Assembly: GCA_003598015.1 (NCBI GenBank)
Contig: QZKE01000068.1
Location: forward strand, 1 to 64,000
DNA: 64,000 nt
Source of the DNA: Actinomycetota bacterium
GTDB taxonomy: Bacteria > Actinomycetota > Geothermincolia > Geothermincolales > RBG-13-55-18
Direction: 5' to 3'
The position numbers and the translations under genes were made by a program. Positions 55,596 through 64,000 of the stretch are shown piece by piece; positions within the stretch are counted from its first letter, which is position 1, and each line of letters starts with the position of its first letter. The notes under the pieces were generated by a model. That model was not told where the DNA came from, ran no database searches, and worked only from the letters and a program-made list of their open reading frames with translations.

Positions 55596-55648
55596 TGCGC
55601 GGAAGCGCATTGCTTTATCGCCGCAAGTGCACATAGAATATTGAGGTC

Positions 55649-56281
55649 ATGGGAACGGTATATCTACTGCGACACGGCGAGACCGATTACCACGCCCAGC
55701 GCCGGCTGCTGGGGCGCATCGATGCCGGGCTGAACGATGTCGGGCTGGGACAGGCTGCACGCGCGAAGGACTTCTTCCGCGATATAGACCTGGCCGCGGT
55801 GTACTGCAGCCCCTTGCGGCGCTGCAGGGAGACGGCGATGCCGGTGGCGGAGGAGAAGGGTATGGAGATCGAGGTCATGCCGGGCCTCATGGAAGTGGAT
55901 ATGGGAGAGTGGGACGGCCGGCACGTCGACGAGCTCTTCGAAGTCGAGGGCGAGACGGTGGGCCTGTGGATGGCCAACCCCTCCTCGGTGAGCATCCCCG
56001 GGGGAGAGGACTTCGGGGCGGTCAGGGAGCGCGTACTTACCGCGACGCGCGAGATAACCTCCCGTCATCCCGGTGGTGACCGGGTGCTCGTCGTGACCCA
56101 TGGCGGCCCCATCCGCGGTATCCTCTGCGAGGCGCTGAGGATGGACCTGGACGATATGTTCCGCGTCCAGATCGACCTGGCCTCCGTCTCCGCCGTGAGG
56201 TACTTCGACGGGGGCATCCCGGAGACCGCCATGGTGATCCTCGTCAACGAGACCTTCCATCTCAGACCGGCCTGGGGGTAG
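55649..56281 (+). CDS. Histidine phosphatase (phosphoglycerate-mutase-like)
   Basis: A 210-residue member of the branch-1 histidine phosphatases. RHGET is at residues 8-12, the second Arg in SPLRRCRETA, the catalytic Glu in EVDMGEWDG and the second His in VVTHGGPIRG. Substrates range from alpha-ribazole-5'-phosphate (CobC) to sugar phosphates, and none can be picked here. It is followed by a non-coding stretch of about 250 bp with nothing recognised. Confidence 0.92.
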   Translation: MGTVYLLRHGETDYHAQRRLLGRIDAGLNDVGLGQAARAKDFFRDIDLAAVYCSPLRRCRETAMPVAEEKGMEIEVMPGLMEVDMGEWDGRHVDELFEVEGETVGLWMANPSSVSIPGGEDFGAVRERVLTATREITSRHPGGDRVLVVTHGGPIRGILCEALRMDLDDMFRVQIDLASVSAVRYFDGGIPETAMVILVNETFHLRPAWG

Positions 56282-56534
56282 TACGCACACACGACCCGCC
56301 GCCGCCAGGAACGGATTTCCACGTCATCGCGAGGCGGCGTATTCGCAGCCGAAGCAATCCAGAAGCGCCCGGCTGTATCCGTACGCGCCCAGATGGTAAT
56401 GCGACCACCCCCATTCCGCTGTAACGAAAAGAGAAGAATGCATGGCAATCCCTTGAGGATACTGATAACGTTGCGGTTGAAACGGATACGTTGATACCCG
56501 GAACGCATCAAACCGATACCATGGAGGTAAGGAA

Positions 56535-57203
56535 TTGCCGGATCTCGAGCCTGAGTCCATTGATAGTGTAAACTGCCTCCTCTTCGACCTGGACGGCACC
56601 CTGGTGGATACCATCGACCTCATCGTCTTCTGCTTCCAGGAAACCCTGCGTATCCTGGAGCTGCCCCCGCGCAGCGAAGAGCAGATCCTCGCCGAGGTCG
56701 GGCGCCCGCTGCACCTCCAGGCGCGGGATGTAGACCCGCGGCGGGCGGAGGAGATATTCCAGCTCTACCAGCGCATCTACGACCAGCATCACGACGGGAT
56801 GGTACGCGAATTCCCGGGCGTCAGGGAGGCGCTGGACGGGCTGGCCGGGAGGGGCTACCGCCTGGGGGTGGTGACGTCCAAGCGGACCTCCAGCGCCCGC
56901 GGCGACCTCGCGTACTTCCACCTCGAGACCTTCTTCGAGGTGGTGATAACCGCGGATGACACGGCCAGCCACAAGCCTCACCCGGAACCGGTCCTCGAGG
57001 CGCTGCGGCGGCTGGGTGTCCCGTCCGGGGAGGCGACCTATATCGGTGACAGCGTCCACGACCTGCGCTGCGCCCACGCCGCCGGTGTGCTCGCCGGGGC
57101 GGTGGGGTGGGGACCCTTCCCCCACGAGGTGCTGCGGGCGGAGGACCCGGACTACTGGATAGAGCGCCCGCCGCAACTCCTCACCCTCTTCCCCGCTATC
57201 TAA
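56535..57203 (+). CDS. HAD hydrolase (PpaX/Gph-like phosphatase)
   Basis: A 222-residue HAD phosphatase. Motif I is LFDLDGTLVDT, motif II VVTSKRTSS, motif III K in SHKPHPEPV and motif IV IGDSVHDLRCAHAAG. The cap is the four-helix C1 type of phosphoglycolate phosphatase/PpaX. The start is TTG after GGAGGTAAGG. It probably dephosphorylates a small metabolite or pyrophosphate. Confidence 0.92.
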   Translation: MPDLEPESIDSVNCLLFDLDGTLVDTIDLIVFCFQETLRILELPPRSEEQILAEVGRPLHLQARDVDPRRAEEIFQLYQRIYDQHHDGMVREFPGVREALDGLAGRGYRLGVVTSKRTSSARGDLAYFHLETFFEVVITADDTASHKPHPEPVLEALRRLGVPSGEATYIGDSVHDLRCAHAAGVLAGAVGWGPFPHEVLRAEDPDYWIERPPQLLTLFPAI

Positions 57204-57367
57204 GATGGGGTCACCATCGGTTTGACACCCGGGTAGGGCTGTGATAGCTTGTTTTACGTCCGCGCGCCGCTAGGCGTTTTTCGCTTTATCCCCTTCGCAT
57301 AGAGTAAATTTTCCGCGCCCCGATATGGTCTGCCGTGTTGCGGCGGAACGAGGCGGGCGAGAGGTTT

Positions 57368-57443
57368 GGTGAAGGGCCTTCCGGGTAAAGGTCCATTAAA
57401 CCCCTCCTAGGACGAAAGAGAAGCATCGGAGGGCCCTTACACC
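57368..57443. ncRNA. Possible structured RNA in intergenic region
   Basis: GGTGAAGGGCC (57368-57378) pairs with GGCCCTT-A-CACC (57432-57443), 11 pairs with one bulge, closing 53 bases that include AGGTCC and TAGGACGAAAG, able to pair further. The surrounding 57204-57512 has no gene. It matches no RNA family I can name and is offered with low confidence. Confidence 0.3.
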
Positions 57444-57512
57444 ATTCACAACGTTTATGATTAGAGGTTCTTCTCCGAAAAGTGTGGGTAGATTATAGTA
57501 AGAAAACATCTA

Positions 57513-57654
57513 TCAGGCATAGGGGTCGGCCCTGGACTTATGCCTGAAATAGTAAAGAGGAGAACGAGAAAAGGAAATAGGGTGTCACTCAAATCCCATG
57601 TATATGCTGTGCATATGGCTCAGGCATAAGTCCAGGGCTGACCCCTATGCCTGA
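57513..57654. repeat. 142-bp inverted-repeat element (second family)
   Basis: The 35-bp ends start TCAGGCATAGGGGTC and continue through CTGGACTTATGCCTGA on the left. They are mirrored on the right with a single difference. The ends differ from the GGGGTCAGGTCTT family, but the design is the same: long terminal repeats and no reading frame. Confidence 0.8.
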
Positions 57655-57718
57655 CACTTTGGAGATATAGGTAGGAGATTAACCGTGCAGGGAAAGCGCG
57701 TATGAGAGGAGGAGCGAA

Positions 57719-58150
57719 ATGCCGTATTTCGAGGACATCGACGTCTTTTACGACCTGCTCGTAGGGGTGTTCGACGAGCTCATGCAGGATCCGGCTATCC
57801 GCCAGAAGGCGCTGGACTCCAGCCTGCTGGTGCAGTTCGTTTACAGGGAGCCCGAGGGCGAGTACTGGATCGACTGCCGCGGAGACGAGGTAAAGGTATA
57901 TCCCGGCGGCCCGCCGGAGGAGATGACCCCCGACGCCGTCATGACCATGGAACTGGACACGGCGCACGCTTTCTGGTGCGGGCAGCTCAACCTGCTGGGA
58001 GCCCTTTCCAGCGGGGAGATCGAGGCGGAAGGCTCCATGCCCCGGCTGCTCAAGATGCTCCCCGTGATCAAGCCCGCGTATGCCGTCTATATAAAACTGC
58101 TCGGCGAGAAGGGGCTCGAGGACCTGATCATTGAGGAAGAAGAGGACTAG
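57719..58150 (+). CDS. SCP2-like sterol-transfer family protein
   Basis: A 143-residue single-domain protein: DSSLLVQFVYREPEGEYWIDC, DAVMTMELDTAHAFWCGQLNLLGALSSGEIEAEG and LLKMLPVIKPAYAVY match the SCP2 core. It is a soluble lipid or acyl-CoA carrier in related proteins. GGAGGAG precedes the ATG. It opens a unit with a methyltransferase and the second AOR. Confidence 0.8.
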   Translation: MPYFEDIDVFYDLLVGVFDELMQDPAIRQKALDSSLLVQFVYREPEGEYWIDCRGDEVKVYPGGPPEEMTPDAVMTMELDTAHAFWCGQLNLLGALSSGEIEAEGSMPRLLKMLPVIKPAYAVYIKLLGEKGLEDLIIEEEED

Positions 58151-58158
58151 TATCCCGA

Positions 58159-59004
58159 TTGCCTGCGGATATCTGGGCGAAATGGCTTGATGAAGCGGAC
58201 CGCGAGGGCGCCGCAGCCGACCGGCAGTTGCGTATCCTGCGGTCGCAGGTGAGGGATCGCGTCGTACATAAAGCCGGCCTGAAGCATGGATCCCGGGTCG
58301 TGGACCTGGGATGCGGCAGCGGTTTTCTCTCTCTGGAGGCGGCCCGCCTGGTAGGTCCGGAGGGCCGGGTGTTCGCGGTGGATTCCAGCCCCGGTGCGCT
58401 GGAGGCGCTTGCCCGCCGGGCCGGGGAGCGGGGGCTGGACAACGTGAGCGCCCTGCAGGCAGACATATCCAGCCTCCCCCTGCAGGACGACACGGCCGAT
58501 GCCGTCGTGGCGAGGTCGGTGCTCAGCTATGTCAACGACCGGCGCATGGTCCTGGGAGAGGCCCGGCGGGTACTGCGGCCGGGAGGAGCCATTTCCCTCT
58601 TCGAACCGGTGCTCTCGGAGGAGGAACTCGTCCTGGATTGGGAAGATGAGGTCTACCTGTGGACGAAGCTGCGGCAGATACTGCAGAGCAGGCATCCGGC
58701 CTACGGTTTCGACCGTCCAGAGCTGATGGGCGAGGTGAGAGAGGCCGGCTTCGAGGATGTGGATTCCTTCACCTGGCATGCGGATGTGACCCGTCCTTTC
58801 GCCGGTGTGGAGGAGGCAGTGGAGGAGTTGGAGGACGCTCTCCCCGGCGAGTTGTCGCTGGCCGCATGCTGGCGCAGGCACGGGGTGACGGACGAGGAGA
58901 TAAGAAGGGTATCCGGACGCCTGGCCGAGGGTTCGCGCAAGCCGTCGTATCACGATATCCTGCCCTGTATCTATATCTGGGGCAACAAACCCGCCTCCCG
59001 GTAA
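58159..59004 (+). CDS. SAM-dependent methyltransferase (UbiE/ArsM-like)
   Basis: A 281-residue methyltransferase. Motif I is VVDLGCGSGFLSLEAA, motif II AVDSSPGALEAL, motif IV DDTADAVVARSVLSYVND and LRPGGAISLFEP follows. The C-terminal part (about 100 residues) is unassigned. A TTG start eight bases after the SCP2-like stop implies an operon. The substrate could be a lipid or quinone-like molecule, which is inference. Confidence 0.85.
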   Translation: MPADIWAKWLDEADREGAAADRQLRILRSQVRDRVVHKAGLKHGSRVVDLGCGSGFLSLEAARLVGPEGRVFAVDSSPGALEALARRAGERGLDNVSALQADISSLPLQDDTADAVVARSVLSYVNDRRMVLGEARRVLRPGGAISLFEPVLSEEELVLDWEDEVYLWTKLRQILQSRHPAYGFDRPELMGEVREAGFEDVDSFTWHADVTRPFAGVEEAVEELEDALPGELSLAACWRRHGVTDEEIRRVSGRLAEGSRKPSYHDILPCIYIWGNKPASR

Positions 59005-59132
59005 GAGGGTGAGCAGCGGGAATAGTGAGTGCGGGAGCGCGGGATAGGCAGCGGGGAAACTCGGCCGCGGGCGCGCATCGGCAGCAGGATCCGGCAAGGC
59101 AGGGCGGTTCTTACGAGTGGGAGGAAGGGGAG

Positions 59133-60953
59133 ATGAAAGGTTTTTGTGCAAGATATCTCGAGGTCGACCTGGGCAGCGGCGAGATAAGGGTGCGAGAGTT
59201 CGAGGAGGAGCTCTTCCGAAAGTATATCGGGGGAACCGGCCTCGCCGCCTATCTTTTTCTCAAGGAGATGGATCCCCTGGTCGATCCCCTATCGCCCGAA
59301 AATCCCCTCATGTTCTTCTGCGGCCCCCTCACCGGGACCAGTTTTCCCGGAAGCGGACGGTCCTCGGTGGTGGCCATGTCCCCCCTCAGCGGCCTGTGGG
59401 GGGAGTGCAACGTAGGTGGCGCATTCGGGGCCGCCGTCAAGCTGGCCGGCTTCGACGGCATCGTATTCAAGGGCAAGGCGCCGGGGCCCGTCCTATTCTG
59501 GCTGGACGGGGACCAGGCGGAGCTGCGCGACGCCTCCCACCTCTGGGGGCTGGATACCTACGAGACCAACGAACGCCTGCAAGAGGAGCTCAAGGGCGAT
59601 GGTGCCTCGGTGCGCACCATGCAGATCGGCCCCGCGGGGGAGAACGGGGTACGCTTCGCGGCCATCGTCAACGAGATAGGGAGTGTCGCGGGGCGCTGCG
59701 GCTTGGGCGCGGTCATGGGAGACAAGAACCTCAAGGCGGTGGCGGTGCGCGGGCGTGGAAAGATGGAATACGCAGACCCCGAGGCCGCCAGGGAGATCAG
59801 CAAACGTCTGGCGGACAAGCTCAAGGGACACCTGCTGGCAGGCACCCTGCACGAGCTGGGTACGAACGGCGCCCTGGACACCGGCATGCTCTCGGGCGAC
59901 GTGCCGGTGAAGAACTGGAGCGTGGGCGAATGGATGGATGCTCTGGACACCCTGAACTCCTTCTATTACAACGACAACATCCTGGTGAAGATCGTGGGGT
60001 GTTATGCCTGTACCGTGCGGTGCAAGCGCGTGGTAAAGGTGGACGAGGGCCCATATGCCATGCACGAACACGCCGGGCCCGAGTACGAGACGGTATGCCT
60101 CATGGGCACCAACCTCATGAATGCCAGCCTGGAGGCGGTGGCGAAGGCCAACGATCTCTGCAATCGCCTGGGCATGGACACCATCGCCATGGGCTCGGTG
60201 ATCGCGTTGCTCATGGAGGCCCAGGAGAAGGGCATCGCCGGCGAGGGGCTTACCGGCCTCGACCTCTCATGGGGCAACATGGAGGCAGCCCTGGAGGCTA
60301 TCCGGCTTACCGCGGCCCGCGATGGTTTCGGGGACAGCATGGCCGAGGGTTCCCTGGCGCTGGCCACATCACTGGGCGCCCCCGAGCTGGCCGTCACCGT
60401 GCGCGGCATGGACTTTCCGGCCCATGATCCCCGCGGATTCCACGGTTACGGCCTGGCCTACGCCATGGGCACCCGCGGCGCCTGCCATCTGAACTCGGTC
60501 AACCTGCTGGTGGAGGGGGGCATGGGTTCTTGGCCCGAGATCGGACTCAAGGGACCTTACAAGGGCATGACCAGCAAGGGCAAAGCGGAGATCACCTGGA
60601 AATGCCTGTCCATCGGCCAGCTCTTCAACTCCCTGTGCATGTGCGAGTTCATCGGAGCCTTCCTCTCCCTGGACGACCAGGTGGACATGTTACGCGCCGC
60701 CACCGGTTTTGACTGGACCCTGGACGAGCTGTTGGAATGCGGCTGGAGGATCTGGTACCTGAAGCGCCATATCCTCAACCTGCGAGGCTCCGGACGCAAC
60801 GACGACGTACTGCCGCCCAAGGCTATGACCCCGACGGAGGAGGGGACCAACGCCGGATCGATCCCGAATATGGAGAAGATGCTCGCGGAGATCTACGAGC
60901 TGGCCGGTCTGGACGCCGAAGGCACGGTTCCCCCGGACAAGGTAGAGATATAA
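59133..60953 (+). CDS. Aldehyde:ferredoxin oxidoreductase family protein (AOR 2)
   Basis: A 606-residue tungsto-pterin oxidoreductase. It starts KGFCARYLEVDLGSGEI, with NPLMFFCGPLTGTSFPGSGR, IGPAGENGVRFAAI and RCGLGAVMGDKNLKAVAVRG in the pterin-binding first domain. Fe-S ligands are in GCYACTVRCKRVV and probably LCMCEFIG. GMDTIAMG is the second pterin motif. The start at 59133 has GAAGGGGAG. The longer frame upstream is not supported. It belongs to a different subgroup than AOR 1 (about a third of residues shared by eye). Confidence 0.92.
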   Translation: MKGFCARYLEVDLGSGEIRVREFEEELFRKYIGGTGLAAYLFLKEMDPLVDPLSPENPLMFFCGPLTGTSFPGSGRSSVVAMSPLSGLWGECNVGGAFGAAVKLAGFDGIVFKGKAPGPVLFWLDGDQAELRDASHLWGLDTYETNERLQEELKGDGASVRTMQIGPAGENGVRFAAIVNEIGSVAGRCGLGAVMGDKNLKAVAVRGRGKMEYADPEAAREISKRLADKLKGHLLAGTLHELGTNGALDTGMLSGDVPVKNWSVGEWMDALDTLNSFYYNDNILVKIVGCYACTVRCKRVVKVDEGPYAMHEHAGPEYETVCLMGTNLMNASLEAVAKANDLCNRLGMDTIAMGSVIALLMEAQEKGIAGEGLTGLDLSWGNMEAALEAIRLTAARDGFGDSMAEGSLALATSLGAPELAVTVRGMDFPAHDPRGFHGYGLAYAMGTRGACHLNSVNLLVEGGMGSWPEIGLKGPYKGMTSKGKAEITWKCLSIGQLFNSLCMCEFIGAFLSLDDQVDMLRAATGFDWTLDELLECGWRIWYLKRHILNLRGSGRNDDVLPPKAMTPTEEGTNAGSIPNMEKMLAEIYELAGLDAEGTVPPDKVEI

Positions 60954-61079
60954 GGGGTCAGGTCTTTCATTTTGCATACCGTGGTATCCAGTATCCGGAT
61001 TATCATAACGTGGAGCTATCTTATATGCGGGCAACGATAGATAACATACCAGGGTATGCAAAATGAAAGACCTGACCCC
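60954..61079. repeat. 126-bp inverted-repeat element between two convergent stops
   Basis: It begins with GGGGTCAGGTCTTTCATTTT at the base after the AOR stop and ends with the complement, its last base being the first base of the neighbouring gene's stop triplet. GCATACC..GGTAT arms extend the pairing. It may double as a bidirectional terminator. Confidence 0.85.
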
Positions 61080-62167
61080 TACGCTCCGGAGGGGGTGAGG
61101 AGATAGGAGATGGTCGATGCTTCCGCCTCCGACCACTCGACCCTCGCCCGCTTTCCCTCCGCCGCCTCGTAGAAGGCGGCGAGCCTGCCGGCGATGAGAT
61201 ACTCGTCGAAGGGGTTATCCACCCATACGCGCAGGGTGCCGCCGGGCATGTACTCTAACTCGCTGGCCAGGCCCCATCCGTAGAGCGGCAGCAGGGAGAG
61301 CATGTCCTGCAGCAGTTCCCGGCGCCGCTCCTCGTCCTCCTCGAAACGCGCGCCGATGTCCTCGAGCATGCGCAGGGTATAGTCGCGCTTGGCATCGATG
61401 ATGATGGGCACGACATCCTCGCCGAGCTCACGTACCAGCTCCCGGTTTACAAGGATCGTGGTGTAACCGTCCAGGTTGATCATGCGGATGCCACGGCGGC
61501 GGTCGAGGATGATCCCCTCGTCCTCGTTCCACTCCAGATGGCTCAATTCCAGCGGCAGCCCGCAGCACGGACAGGAACGCAGGTGAAAATCGCCGTCCTT
61601 GATGGGCTCGTACTCGACCTCCAGCCGTTGAGAGAGCTCCGGCTTCTCCGGCGCCACTTCCACCCGCAGCAGATAGGCGCCGTTCTCCTTCTTCCAGAAG
61701 GAGCGGAAAGGCTTCCTTTCCAGCGCCTCGAAGGCTCCCACCACCACCGCGGCCATGAGGTCGAGATCGAAGGGATTGTGCATACGCGCCAGGCCATACC
61801 TGCCCGAGTGGTACGCGACCGTCCTGGATCTGGCGGTCCCCGTCTCCCAGGCCAGGTTGTTGAAGTAATGCACCGCCGCCCGCCGGAAGACGGGTACGCG
61901 CGCCGCTACGCGCAGCATGGGGGCCTTGAGGAAGGCCTCGACGGTGATGCGCACCGAGTTGCGCTCGGCCTCGTAGAAGATGCGGTTGACGGGAAAGCCC
62001 AACCCGTCCGAGATACGCCGCCTCAGCTCGGGCAGGAAGTCGGCCTCCATGAATACATGCCGTACGCGGGGAACGCGTGCGTTGACGATGGTGCCGTTGG
62101 TCATCCAGTGATGTACGCGCCCTATACGCCTGGGGATGCCGCACACCTTGCAGCGGCGGTATTTCAC
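61079..62167 (-). CDS. Unknown protein with two CxxC knuckles and apparent internal duplication
   Basis: A 362-residue protein. It opens with KYRRCKVCGIP, and a second CPCCGLPLEL lies at about residue 200, each followed by a comparable stretch. The first half carries VRHVFMEADFLPELRRRI and the second half ILVNRELVRELGEDVVPII. No signal peptide or membrane segment is visible. A related fragment lies at 36315-36485. It may bind zinc and be regulatory, but I do not recognise the family. It starts with GTG after GGAGG, and its stop borders a repeat element. Confidence 0.7.
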   Translation of the reverse strand: MKYRRCKVCGIPRRIGRVHHWMTNGTIVNARVPRVRHVFMEADFLPELRRRISDGLGFPVNRIFYEAERNSVRITVEAFLKAPMLRVAARVPVFRRAAVHYFNNLAWETGTARSRTVAYHSGRYGLARMHNPFDLDLMAAVVVGAFEALERKPFRSFWKKENGAYLLRVEVAPEKPELSQRLEVEYEPIKDGDFHLRSCPCCGLPLELSHLEWNEDEGIILDRRRGIRMINLDGYTTILVNRELVRELGEDVVPIIIDAKRDYTLRMLEDIGARFEEDEERRRELLQDMLSLLPLYGWGLASELEYMPGGTLRVWVDNPFDEYLIAGRLAAFYEAAEGKRARVEWSEAEASTISYLLTPSGA

Positions 62168-62338
62168 CTTGCCTCCCTGCCTCTTCGTGCCCGTTCTTTG
62201 TCAGCCCCACCGTGCTGTTATTATTCCCTCTTCAGGCCACATGTATGCACGGCACCCGATATCACGGAGCAGCGATCCGGGCGCGACCGCCTCGCAGGTT
62301 ATAACGCGCGGCGTGCGCCGGGATTACGGACCACCGCT

Positions 62339-63838
62339 CTAAGCGAGCAGGTTGGCAACGTAGATGGCGCTCCCGGAGGCCTGCTCGGTGCCCACCCCGC
62401 GCGCGCCCGCGTCCGCGCCCACCAGCCACAGGTCCTGCACCGGCGTCCAGGGATCGGGCTTGTGCGCGCCGGTCTGGCCCACGCACTGGGACAGGCCGAT
62501 GCATTCCCCCGTGGGCTTGCCGGTGATGGAGGCGGTATGGGCGATATGGGTACGCATCTTCCACTCGATATGCGGCGCGATCTGCGGGAAGATCTCGAGC
62601 AGCCTCTCCTCGGCGCGGTCCAGTATCCTCTCGCACTGCGCCACGTTCTCCCCGCTCACCTCAATAGGGCCCGGCACGCCGCAGATGATCAACTGCTTCC
62701 CGGGCGGAGCCGCGTAGGTGTCCCATTCCGAGGGGAAGGGGGTGAAGAGGAAGGGGTCCTCGGGTACACCGCCATCGCCGATGTAATCGAACATGTGATC
62801 CGGATCGACCGCTGGAATGTTGAAGAAACTGGGCGCGGGGAGATCGACCACCCGCCGGTCCAGGCCGTACTTGGTGGTGATGAAGGCGCAGGAGTACTTC
62901 AATCCATTCACGTAGGAGGCGTACTCCGCGGGGAAGTGCTCCTCGCCGGCCATCTCCAGGGTGCGCTTGATCCCGGCGTTGGAGACGACCAGGTCCGCGG
63001 CGATCTCCTCACCCTCGGCCGTCTCCACCCCGCGGACCTTGCCTTCGCGCACTGCGATGCGCGCGACCTCGCAGCCCAGGCGGAGCTCCCCGCCGTCGCG
63101 CGCGAAGGCGCGCAGAAAGGCCCCCGGTATCTCCCGCGAGCCGCCGCGGGGCACTCCCAGGGTATGCTTGCGAAAAGCGTTGGCGAAACACCACAGGAAC
63201 TCGCCCGCGCTTACCTCGCTGTAAGGGACCACGGTGAGGAGCATGGACAGGGCGGCAATGCCCTGCAGGGGAAGCCAGTCATCGGTGATGCGGTGCATAA
63301 ATTCCTGCAGCGTGATCTCGTCGAGTTCCGCGAAATAGGAAGGGTTGAGGCGGGCGATCTTCGCCACCGCCCGCAGGGTCTCCAGGGGGGTGTTGCGCCT
63401 GGAGGCGCGATATACCTCGCGCTCCAGCTCTTTACCCATACCCCCGCCGGCCAGGCTGGAGATGCGGTCCGCGGCCATGCGCATGTTCGTACGCATGTTG
63501 GATATCCCCCCGCGGGGATCGGTGAGGCTCTGATAGAGATTGACCCGGTACTTCCCGCCCAGGAGCAGGTGCTCGCTGGGGTTGGCGGTAAACCATTCCA
63601 GGTCGCCCCCCACCAGGCGGTTGAGGTCGCCGTGCTGGCCGGACGCACCCATGGAGAACATGTGCACCCCCGAGTCCACCACACTGCCATCCTTCGTGAA
63701 GGACCAGCATTTGCCGCCGTAGAAATCGTTGCGTTCCAGCAGGGTCACGCGGTAGCCCCGCGCCTGCAGGAGGGCTGCAACGCCGGCTCCTCCCGGCCCG
63801 GAGCCGATGACAACGACCTTCTTCGCTTCCCGCGCCAT
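62339..63838 (-). CDS. Phytoene-desaturase-like FAD-dependent oxidoreductase
   Basis: A 499-residue flavoprotein. The FAD dinucleotide motif is VVVIGSGPGGAGVAALL at the N-terminus and LLERNDFYGGKCWSF follows, as in CrtI-type amine-oxidase-fold desaturases/isomerases. A C-terminal FAD-contact LWLVGADAGARGVGTEQASG is present. The ATG at 63838 has GGAGGT upstream. The earlier in-frame ATG lies inside the repeat element. It could act on a carotenoid or other polyprenoid. No other carotenoid genes are visible. Confidence 0.88.
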   Translation of the reverse strand: MAREAKKVVVIGSGPGGAGVAALLQARGYRVTLLERNDFYGGKCWSFTKDGSVVDSGVHMFSMGASGQHGDLNRLVGGDLEWFTANPSEHLLLGGKYRVNLYQSLTDPRGGISNMRTNMRMAADRISSLAGGGMGKELEREVYRASRRNTPLETLRAVAKIARLNPSYFAELDEITLQEFMHRITDDWLPLQGIAALSMLLTVVPYSEVSAGEFLWCFANAFRKHTLGVPRGGSREIPGAFLRAFARDGGELRLGCEVARIAVREGKVRGVETAEGEEIAADLVVSNAGIKRTLEMAGEEHFPAEYASYVNGLKYSCAFITTKYGLDRRVVDLPAPSFFNIPAVDPDHMFDYIGDGGVPEDPFLFTPFPSEWDTYAAPPGKQLIICGVPGPIEVSGENVAQCERILDRAEERLLEIFPQIAPHIEWKMRTHIAHTASITGKPTGECIGLSQCVGQTGAHKPDPWTPVQDLWLVGADAGARGVGTEQASGSAIYVANLLA

Positions 63839-63856
63839 TATGCACACCTCCGTTTT

Positions 63857-63982
63857 GGGGTCAGGTCTTTCATTTTGCATACCCGAGTATGCTATCTATG
63901 GTTACACGCATGCAAGCCAAGACCACATTATGATAATCCGGACTTTGGACACCACGGTAAGCAAAATTCAAGACCTGACCCC
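63857..63982. repeat. 126-bp inverted-repeat element, hybrid ends
   Basis: The left end is GGGGTCAGGTCTTTCATTTT plus GCATACCCGAGTA. The right end is the AATTCAAGACCTGACCCC variant, so the two arms belong to different subtypes and pair imperfectly. It lies 10-20 bases before the ribosome site of the desaturase-like gene. Confidence 0.8.
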
Positions 63983-64000
63983 CTGATGAAGTCGCAGGCA

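Overview
The window is GC-rich bacterial DNA. Two tungsten-type aldehyde:ferredoxin oxidoreductases (AOR), two MetV-like proteins, a rubrerythrin, an IscS/IscU sulfur cluster and many CoA-ester enzymes point to an anaerobic or microaerophilic lineage. It looks actinobacterial, perhaps near the Geothermincolia/OPB41 group, but this is inferred from gene content only. There are no rRNA genes and one tRNA (Val, anticodon TAC).

Left part (1-17.8 kb). A truncated secreted beta-propeller-like gene is followed by a repeat patch. A minus-strand operon then carries a DUF255 thioredoxin-like protein, an IscS-like protein lacking its PLP lysine, IscU, a zinc ribbon, DsrE-like and TusA-like sulfur proteins and rubrerythrin. 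Next come a Crp/Fnr regulator, a CPA2 antiporter, a CBS-pair protein and an MFS transporter. The block ends with a lipid or carboxylic-acid unit: an NDP-forming acyl-CoA synthetase-like protein, a thiolase, an SDR and a TetR regulator.

Middle (17.8-28.1 kb). This is a polymorphic-toxin locus. A 2,321-residue secreted RHS/YD-repeat protein has a hydrophobic C-terminal tip, followed by a three-TM putative immunity protein. An orphan RHS-core/tip cassette with a different tip and a second small membrane protein follows. Imperfect direct repeats flank the whole locus.

28.1-37.4 kb. A minus-strand catabolic operon (acyl-CoA dehydrogenase, acyl-CoA synthetase/enoyl-CoA hydratase fusion, NAD-dependent epimerase, AOR) starts from a promoter carrying nearly the same 34-bp operator as the thiolase promoter. 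This suggests one TetR regulon. Two tandem MetV-like genes follow.

37.4-45 kb. A secreted His/Glu-rich gene is broken by one in-frame TGA and is followed by an ABC-2 transporter and a TPR protein. Then come tRNA-Val with repeated copies of its 3' end, a PIN-domain module, a Doc/AbrB module and the deletion scar of a second ABC transporter. 45-64 kb holds a methyltransferase, a phosphoesterase, a sensor kinase/HD-GYP pair, a housekeeping run (Nif3, zinc-ribbon coiled coil, RNase HI, phosphatases), a second AOR, an unknown CxxC protein and a phytoene-desaturase-like flavoprotein.

Several 120-140 bp inverted-repeat elements with ends reading GGGGTCAGGTCTT... are scattered between genes, sometimes abutting stop codons or ribosome sites. 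They look like non-autonomous mobile or REP-like elements. No transposase is present in the window.
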